Part shown: positions 15,144 to 19,197 of the stretch, in pieces
Layout of the letters: every line of letters begins with the position of its first letter
How positions within the stretch are numbered: position 1 is the stretch's first letter
Assembly (NCBI GenBank): GCA_934572365.1
Contig: CAKTKX010000008.1
Location: 1 to 19,197 of the forward strand
Source: an uncultured Oscillospiraceae bacterium
Lineage (GTDB): Bacteria; Bacillota; Clostridia; Oscillospirales; Oscillospiraceae
Length of the DNA stretch: 19,197 bases
Reading direction: 5' to 3'
Translations under genes and position numbers: made by a program
The notes under the pieces: generated by a model
What the model saw: only the letters and a program-made list of their open reading frames with translations
Database searches by the model: none
What the model was told of the DNA's origin: nothing

Positions 15144-16033
15144 GTATGGAAAAACAGCGTACCGGTCGGATCGTCCGTTCCATCAGCGGATTTTATGACG
15201 TGCAGACGGGGGACGGGGTGATCACCTGCCGCGCCCGGGGCATTCTGCGAAAGGAAAACTGCACGCCCCTCACCGGCGACATGGTGAACATCACCGTGGA
15301 GCGGGGGAAGGGGATGGTGGAAAAGCTGCTGCCCCGGCGCAACTGCTTCGTCCGCCCCGCCGTCGCCAACATTGACGCTTTGGTGGTATTCGCCGCCAAC
15401 GTCAATCCGATAACGGAGCCGTTTCTCATCGACCGGGTGGCGGCCATCGCGGGGGATCAGGAGGTGCCGGTCTACCTGTGCGTCAACAAGTGCGACCTTG
15501 ACCCGGCGGTGGATCTGGTGCGCATCTACCGCAACGCCGGCTTCCCCGTCATCTGTACCAGCGCCGAGACCGGCGGCGGTGTGGAGGAGCTTCGGACGCT
15601 GATTCAGGGCAAGCTGGTGGCCTTCACCGGAAATTCCGGCGTGGGCAAAAGCAGCATTCTCAACCGCCTGGCGCCGGAGCTGAAGCTTTCCACCGGAGAG
15701 GTTTCCGAAAAGCTTGGCCGGGGGCGGCATACCACCCGGCATGTGGAGCTGTACAGTCTAGGCAACGACACCTTCGTCATGGACACCCCCGGCTTTTCCT
15801 CCTTTGACACCGACGAAATGGACGTGATCCTGAAGGAGAATCTCCAATACGCCTTTGCGGATTTCGGGGAATACCTGGGAAAGTGCCGCTTCGACGACTG
15901 CACCCACCGTAAAGAGCCAGGCTGCGCTGTTCGGGAAGCCTGCGGGGAAGGGAAGATCGAAAAGACCCGGTACGAAAGCTATCTGAAGCTGTACGAGAAG
16001 GCAAGTCAGGTCAAGGCTTGGGAATTGAAATAA
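15140..16033 (+). CDS. rsgA: ribosome small subunit-dependent GTPase RsgA
   Basis: A 297-residue circularly permuted GTPase that acts in late 30S maturation. An OB-fold leads (about 5-68). The GTPase motifs come in permuted order: NKCD (116-119, G4), SAE (141-143, G5), GNSGVGKSS (164-172, G1) and DTPG (215-218, G3). A zinc site follows with Cys249, Cys254, His256 and Cys262. The TTG at 15140 overlaps the kinase stop (TTGA) and has AAGGAAG ten bases upstream; an ATG two codons later (15146) is the alternative start. In B. subtilis the homologue CpgA/RsgA is phosphorylated by PrkC. It is the last gene of the run; the terminator follows at 16036. Confidence 0.96.
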   Translation: MSMEKQRTGRIVRSISGFYDVQTGDGVITCRARGILRKENCTPLTGDMVNITVERGKGMVEKLLPRRNCFVRPAVANIDALVVFAANVNPITEPFLIDRVAAIAGDQEVPVYLCVNKCDLDPAVDLVRIYRNAGFPVICTSAETGGGVEELRTLIQGKLVAFTGNSGVGKSSILNRLAPELKLSTGEVSEKLGRGRHTTRHVELYSLGNDTFVMDTPGFSSFDTDEMDVILKENLQYAFADFGEYLGKCRFDDCTHRKEPGCAVREACGEGKIEKTRYESYLKLYEKASQVKAWELK

Positions 16034-16035
16034 CG

Positions 16036-16070
16036 AAAAAGCGCTTCTGCCGATGGCAGAGGCGCTTTTT
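16036..16070. terminator. strong, probably bidirectional intrinsic terminator
   Basis: A 16-bp stem pairs 16036-16051 with 16055-16070 around the loop GAT, with one T-G wobble. The 5' arm starts with five A and the 3' arm ends in five T, so it can end transcription from rsgA on the plus strand and from the small minus-strand gene whose stop is at 16077. It lies three bases after the rsgA stop. Confidence 0.93.
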
Positions 16071-16076
16071 GTGGTA

Positions 16077-16289
16077 TCAGAACCGGTTATCGTCGGGGAA
16101 ATGCTCCATGATGTCCTCGACGCGGCATTGCAGGATGTTGCAGAGCTTGTCGATGGTATTGATCTCCACGTTTTCATTGTGCCGGAGCCGATTGAGCTGG
16201 GAGCGGTTTACATTATAATGGGTATAAAGATCATACTGCGAAACGCCCCGCTGCTTCATGGTCTGCCACAGACGGTCGTACTTTATCAT
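16077..16289 (-). CDS. small XRE-family helix-turn-helix protein
   Basis: A protein of about 70 residues that is almost entirely a Cro/C1-type DNA-binding domain, of the kind common in Clostridia with sequence IKYDRLWxTMKxxGxSxYDL. The segment SQYDLYTHYNVNRSQLNRLRHNENV fits the helix-turn-helix, with recognition helix RSQLNRLRHN, followed by TIDKLCNILQCRVEDIMEHF. No sensor or dimer domain remains beyond this. Two ATG codons compete: 16295 has GGGGG touching it, while 16289 has the same GGGGG at six bases and gives the usual MIKYDRLW start, so 16289 is chosen. It is the only minus-strand gene in the window. Its target is unknown; neighbours give no clear hint. Confidence 0.87.
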   Translation of the reverse strand: MIKYDRLWQTMKQRGVSQYDLYTHYNVNRSQLNRLRHNENVEINTIDKLCNILQCRVEDIMEHFPDDNRF

Positions 16290-16306
16290 TTTCATCCCCC
16301 TGCTTT

Positions 16307-16335
16307 ATTTTAATATGGATTGCCGCAAATTGCAA
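16307..16335 (-). promoter_or_regulatory. possible promoter of the XRE gene
   Basis: Read on the minus strand, TTGCAA (16335-16330) and TAAAAT (16312-16307) are 17 bases apart. The predicted transcription start is near 16300, only about ten bases before the preferred start codon, so the leader would hold little more than the GGGGG. This is a moderate match and the short leader lowers confidence. Confidence 0.4.
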
Positions 16336-16436
16336 CTGGAATCGTGTCTTTATAAGAACCCTGGCGGAAGGCATAAGATTTCTCTGTTTTCACCGAAAAT
16401 AAATACAAAACTTCGTGAAAAATTCTGAAAAAGTTC

Positions 16437-16465
16437 TTGACAAATGGGGAAACAGATGGTATCAT
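16437..16465 (+). promoter_or_regulatory. strong promoter of the S10 ribosomal protein operon
   Basis: A perfect TTGACA (16437-16442) and TATCAT (16460-16465) are 17 bases apart. TGG directly before the -10 gives an extended -10 element. The stretch 16396-16436 is A/T-rich and could act as an UP element. The predicted transcription start is near 16472. This suits the high expression needed for ribosomal proteins. Confidence 0.82.
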
Positions 16466-16471
16466 AATCGA

Positions 16472-16740
16472 GCGCGTGTAGGGAGATTCTGCGCGTGCAA
16501 TGCGATGATGCGGGAGATTGCGTTGAAAAACGGTAACTTCCGCGGAGTATGTCCGGTCATCGGGCGGCTGAACTGCTTCTGGAAGCGCTGGCGTATATCG
16601 CCGGGAACGGAAGAAGGGTCGGCCTCGGTCGGCCATTTTTCATGGCTCGGAATGATACGCACGGCGGCGCGGACAATAGTAGTTCGACCGTACCCAGACA
16701 CTACGCAAACTGAGTACGTAATTCAAGGAGGAAAACAAAC
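16472..16740 (+). promoter_or_regulatory. structured 5' leader of rpsJ (candidate ribosomal protein leader)
   Basis: About 270 bases lie between the predicted transcription start and rpsJ, without a credible gene. It can form several small hairpins: 16588-16593 with 16599-16604 around TATAT; 16631-16636 with 16642-16647 around TTTTC; and GCAAT (16497-16501) with ATTGC (16516-16520). A direct repeat GGTCGGCC occurs at 16617-16624 and 16627-16634, and CGGTCG (16626-16631) can also pair with CGACCG (16685-16690). A clean AAGGAGG (16725-16731) precedes the ATG by nine bases. Long leaders bound by a ribosomal protein (often L4) regulate S10 operons in several bacteria; that this one does so is inference. 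Confidence 0.5.
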
Positions 16741-17049
16741 ATGGCAAACCAGATGATCCGCATCCGGCTGAAGGCTTACGATCACCAGCTGATCGACTCC
16801 AGCGCTGCAAAGATCGTGGAGACCGCAAAGCGCAACGGCGCCCAGGTTTCCGGCCCCATCCCGCTGCCCACCAAGAAGGAAGTCGTCACCATCCTTCGGG
16901 CTGTCCACAAGTACAAGGACTCCCGTGAGCAGTTCGAGCGCAGAACCCACAAGCGTCTGATCGATATCCTCAACCCCAACCAGAAGACCGTCGAAGCTCT
17001 GATGAGCCTGGATCTTCCCGCTGGTGTTGAGATTGAGATAAAGCTGTAA
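16741..17049 (+). CDS. rpsJ: 30S ribosomal protein S10
   Basis: A 102-residue S10, first gene of the S10 operon, binding 16S rRNA in the 30S head and, as NusE, pairing with NusB in antitermination. Family segments are clear: [29 protein letters not shown], the loop with [14 protein letters not shown] and the end [11 protein letters not shown]. Length is standard. The gap to rplC is unusually long (118 bases). The operon start is not preceded by tuf/fusA, as it would be in B. subtilis. Confidence 0.98.
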   Translation: MANQMIRIRLKAYDHQLIDSSAAKIVETAKRNGAQVSGPIPLPTKKEVVTILRAVHKYKDSREQFERRTHKRLIDILNPNQKTVEALMSLDLPAGVEIEIKL

Positions 17050-17069
17050 CGGCGCGCAAGCGAAGTTAT

Positions 17070-17136
17070 GGCAGCCCGCACTGTCTGGCATCGGGCGGAC
17101 GGGTCATGTCGGCTGGCCTCCCAATGGGCTGCCGAC
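17070..17136 (+). promoter_or_regulatory. structured element in the rpsJ-rplC gap with competing helices
   Basis: The 118-base gap can form three helices that exclude each other. GGCAGCCC (17070-17077) pairs perfectly with GGGCTGCC (17126-17133). GCCCG (17074-17078) can pair with CGGGC (17092-17096). GTCGGC (17108-17113) can pair with GCCGAC (17131-17136), extended by GCC (17116-17118) with GGC (17127-17129). No T run follows, so it is not a terminator. The rplC ribosome binding site (AAGGAG, 17152-17157) lies 15 bases downstream of the last helix. A regulatory or processing role is inference. Confidence 0.45.
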
Positions 17137-17167
17137 CAATAACCTATAAAAAAGGAGAAACCAAACC

Positions 17168-17887
17168 ATGCAGAAAGCAATCATCGGCAAAAAAGTGGGT
17201 ATGACCCAGATCTTCGATGAGAGCGGCAAGGTGATCCCTGTGACCGTCGTGGAAGCAGGCCCCTGCGTCGTTACCCAGAAGAAGACCGTTGAGACCGACG
17301 GCTACGTAGCCGTCCAGCTGGGCTTTGGCGACGTCGCCGAGAAGAAGCTCAGCAAGCCGGAGGCAGGCCACCTGAAGAAGGCCGGCGTTGCCCCCAAGAA
17401 GTACCTGAAGGAGTTCAAGCTGGACGGCGCTGCCGACATGAATGTCGGCGACGAAGTCAAGGCTGACACCTTCGCTGCCGGCGACAAGATCGACGTTACC
17501 GGCATCAGCAAAGGCCACGGCTACCAGGGCGTTGTGAAGCGCCACGGCGCCGGCCGCACCCCCATGACCCACGGCGGCGGCCCTGTCCACCGTCATGCCG
17601 GTTCCATGGGCGCATCCTCTCATCAGTCCCGTATCTTCCCCGGCAAGATCGGCGCCGGCCAGATGGGCAATGAGCAGGTCACCATCGAGAACCTGGACGT
17701 TGTGAAGGTGGACGCAGAGCTGAACATGATCGTCATCCGCGGCGCCATCCCCGGCCCCAAGGGCGGTCTGGTCTACATCCGCAACACCGTCAAGAACAAC
17801 AAGGTCAAGAATGTCGAGCTCGGCATCAGCAAGAACCCGCAGAAGGCTTCCGGCAGAAATCCCCAGAAGGCTTCCGCAAGAGGCTAA
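17168..17887 (+). CDS. rplC: 50S ribosomal protein L3
   Basis: A 239-residue L3, an early-assembly 23S rRNA-binding protein reaching toward the peptidyl transferase centre. The core is clear: [14 protein letters not shown] at the start, [15 protein letters not shown] (112-126), and the extended loop from [13 protein letters not shown] to [10 protein letters not shown] (134-167), with the glutamine site methylated by PrmB in enterobacteria inside it. About 20 extra residues follow the usual end, including an exact tandem NPQKAS repeat (223-228 and 231-236) encoded by a 24-bp duplication. AAGGAG lies ten bases before the ATG. Confidence 0.97.
   Translation: MQKAIIGKKVGMTQIFDESGKVIPVTVVEAGPCVVTQKKTVETDGYVAVQLGFGDVAEKKLSKPEAGHLKKAGVAPKKYLKEFKLDGAADMNVGDEVKADTFAAGDKIDVTGISKGHGYQGVVKRHGAGRTPMTHGGGPVHRHAGSMGASSHQSRIFPGKIGAGQMGNEQVTIENLDVVKVDAELNMIVIRGAIPGPKGGLVYIRNTVKNNKVKNVELGISKNPQKASGRNPQKASARG
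17834..17881 (+). repeat. 24-bp in-frame tandem duplication at the end of rplC
   Basis: Two adjacent 8-codon units (17834-17857 and 17858-17881) encode NPQKASGR and NPQKASAR. They share an identical 13-base core, CAGAAGGCTTCCG, at 17840 and 17864, with a few silent or near-silent changes elsewhere. The protein ends one codon later. The repeat lengthens the basic tail of L3. Confidence 0.85.
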
Positions 17888-17906
17888 GGAAAGGAGATCT
17901 TAAATC

Positions 17907-18530
17907 ATGCTTAAGACCAATGTTTATGATATGTCCGGCAAGCTGGTTGGCGAGATCGAACTCTCCGAAGCAGTTTTCGGCATCACCCCCAATGAGTCTG
18001 TGGTTCATGACGCTGTCAAGAACCATCTGGCCAACAAGCGTCAGGGCACCCAGAGCGCTCTGACCCGCGCTGAGGTTTCCGGCGGCGGCCGTAAGCCCTG
18101 GCGTCAGAAGGGCACCGGCCGGGCCCGTCAGGGCAGCACCCGTGCTCCCCAGTGGACCCACGGCGGCATCGTGTTTGCCCCCAAGCCCCGCTCCTACAGC
18201 TACACCCTGAATAAGAAGGCCAAGCGCCTGGCGCTGAAGAGCGTCCTGAGCGCCAAGGCTTCCGAGGCAAATATCGTGGTCATCGACGCCATCGAGATGG
18301 ACGCTCCCAAGACCTCTGAGTTTGCCAAGTTCCTGAAGGCCGTCGGCTGCGAAGGCAAGACCCTGGTCGTCACTGCCGCCGCCGACCAGAACGTGGTAAA
18401 GTCCGGCCGCAACATCCCCGGCTGCGAAGTCACCTTCGCCGGCGTGCTGAACGTTTACGACGTGCTGAACGCCACCAAGCTGGTGGTTGACAAGGCTGCT
18501 CTGGCCACGATTGAGGAGGTATTCGCATAA
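17907..18530 (+). CDS. rplD: 50S ribosomal protein L4
   Basis: A 207-residue L4, binding 23S rRNA and lining the exit tunnel. The long tunnel loop is complete, with [19 protein letters not shown] (about 56-74) and [15 protein letters not shown]. In several bacteria L4 represses its own operon by acting on the leader, which makes it the first candidate ligand for the leader at 16472-16740 (inference). AAGGAG lies ten bases upstream of the ATG. Its stop overlaps the rplW start by one base (TAATG). Confidence 0.97.
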   Translation: MLKTNVYDMSGKLVGEIELSEAVFGITPNESVVHDAVKNHLANKRQGTQSALTRAEVSGGGRKPWRQKGTGRARQGSTRAPQWTHGGIVFAPKPRSYSYTLNKKAKRLALKSVLSAKASEANIVVIDAIEMDAPKTSEFAKFLKAVGCEGKTLVVTAAADQNVVKSGRNIPGCEVTFAGVLNVYDVLNATKLVVDKAALATIEEVFA

Positions 18531-18823
18531 TGAACGCTTACGATATCATCAGAAGACCTGTCATCACCGAGCAGTCCATGGAGTCTGTCGCTGACAAGAA
18601 GTACGTTTTTATGGTGGACGTGAACGCCAACAAGACCGAGATCAAGGCCGCGATCGAAGAGATCTTCGGCGTGAAGGTCGCGAAGGTCAACACCGTCCGT
18701 ATGCAGGGCAAGGTCAAGCGCACCGGCGCTTATCCCGCCGGCAAGCAGGCCGCCTACAAGAAGGCTGTCGTCACCCTGACCGCCGACTCCAAGACCATCG
18801 AGTTCTTCGAGGGTATGGTCTAA
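18530..18823 (+). CDS. rplW: 50S ribosomal protein L23
   Basis: A 97-residue L23, located at the tunnel exit where trigger factor and SRP dock. Typical segments: [14 protein letters not shown] at the start, [20 protein letters not shown] (24-43), [11 protein letters not shown] and the basic [12 protein letters not shown]. Length is normal. Its start overlaps the rplD stop, so coupling is likely. Confidence 0.97.
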   Translation: MNAYDIIRRPVITEQSMESVADKKYVFMVDVNANKTEIKAAIEEIFGVKVAKVNTVRMQGKVKRTGAYPAGKQAAYKKAVVTLTADSKTIEFFEGMV

Positions 18824-18853
18824 ACCAAATCTCAATAAAGGAGAGAAACGCAA

Positions 18854-19197
18854 ATGGCTATTAAGACTTTCAAGCCTTACACCCCCGCCCGCAGAAACAT
18901 GACTGTTTCCGCTTTCGACGGTGTTGATAAGAAGGCAAAACCTGAGCGTAGCCTGGTTGAGACCCTCAAGAAGAACGCAGGTCGCAACAGCTACGGTCAC
19001 ATCACCGTCCGCCATCGCGGCGGCGGCAACAAGCGCAAGTACCGCGTCATCGACTTCAAGCGTCTGAAGACCGACATGAGCGCTACCGTGCAGCGCATCG
19101 AGTACGATCCCAACCGCTCCGCTTTCATCGCGCTGATCAAGTACGAGGACGGCACCCTGAGCTACATCCTGGCTCCCTACGGCCTGAATGTGGGCGA
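18854..19197 (+). CDS. rplB: 50S ribosomal protein L2, 5' part (cut by window end)
   Basis: The first 114 codons of L2 are present and the frame stays open to the window end. The start [19 protein letters not shown] and the segments [28 protein letters not shown] and [22 protein letters not shown] are diagnostic of the RNA-binding OB/SH3 region. The C-terminal part, including the peptidyl-transferase histidine, lies outside. AAAGGAG about ten bases upstream supports the ATG at 18854. Truncation is only due to the window edge. Confidence 0.96.
   Translation, partial: MAIKTFKPYTPARRNMTVSAFDGVDKKAKPERSLVETLKKNAGRNSYGHITVRHRGGGNKRKYRVIDFKRLKTDMSATVQRIEYDPNRSAFIALIKYEDGTLSYILAPYGLNVG

Noticed and set aside
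16310..16636. Minus-strand frame of 108 codons over the S10 promoter and leader
   Set aside because: It covers a strong plus-strand promoter and leader, has no recognisable domain, and no good ribosome binding site was seen.
16617..16640. Terminator or attenuator at the GGCC repeat followed by ATTTTT in the rpsJ leader
   Set aside because: The GGCC/GGCC stem is only 4 bp and cannot be extended; the overlapping hairpin at 16631-16647 uses the T run as its loop instead.
16415..16756. Plus-strand frame of 113 codons between the XRE gene and rpsJ
   Set aside because: It begins upstream of the predicted transcription start, lacks a ribosome binding site, and runs into rpsJ in another frame.
1..19197. 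Phage, transposon, toxin-antitoxin, CRISPR or biosynthetic cluster
   Set aside because: All sizeable open regions are explained by conserved genes; no integrase, transposase, regularly spaced repeats or terminal inverted repeats were seen.

Overview
The window looks like a chromosomal segment from a GC-rich member of the Clostridia, most likely Oscillospirales. The gene order is the Firmicutes yicC-remA-gmk-rpoZ-priA-def-fmt-rsmB-rlmN-stp-prkC-rsgA run. It also has a c-di-AMP cyclase with its YbbR partner, a PASTA-type kinase, Shine-Dalgarno sites before most genes and frequent 1-4 base stop/start overlaps. The order-level placement is inference from synteny and composition, not from a marker search. 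I see no mobile element, CRISPR array, tRNA or rRNA.

Layout. (1) 60-1414: a small Se/S carrier-like protein (DUF3343) coupled by an ATGA overlap to a class V aminotransferase of the cysteine desulfurase type. A GC-rich hairpin upstream buries the ribosome binding site of the first gene. (2) 1440-16070: a promoter (TTGCCA-N17-TATAAT) starts a run of fifteen same-strand genes that ends at a strong, probably bidirectional, terminator. The order is cdaA, cdaR, an RseC-family gene, yicC, remA, gmk, rpoZ, priA, def, fmt, rsmB, rlmN, a PP2C phosphatase, a PASTA Ser/Thr kinase and rsgA. (3) 16077-16289, minus strand: a small XRE-type DNA-binding protein facing the terminator. (4) 16437-19197: a strong promoter, a leader of about 270 nt, then the start of the S10 operon: rpsJ, rplC, rplD, rplW and a rplB cut off by the window end.

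How the genes fit together. The long run joins envelope signalling (c-di-AMP synthesis by CdaA/CdaR; the kinase-phosphatase pair with extracellular PASTA domains) to nucleotide supply (Gmk), transcription (omega), replication restart (PriA), formyl-methionine handling (Def, Fmt), rRNA/tRNA modification (RsmB, RlmN) and ribosome assembly (RsgA). RsgA and its homologues are known partners or targets of this kinase family in other Firmicutes. Two genes usual for such neighbourhoods are missing: glmM after cdaR, and coaBC between rpoZ and priA.

Most of the window is conserved housekeeping content and I found no convincing new multi-gene system. The most interesting unexplained signals are in RNA: the structured rpsJ leader, the unusually long rpsJ-rplC gap with mutually exclusive helices, and the hairpin covering the first ribosome binding site. 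A 24-bp in-frame tandem duplication at the end of rplC and a palindrome at the cdaA transcription start are smaller oddities.
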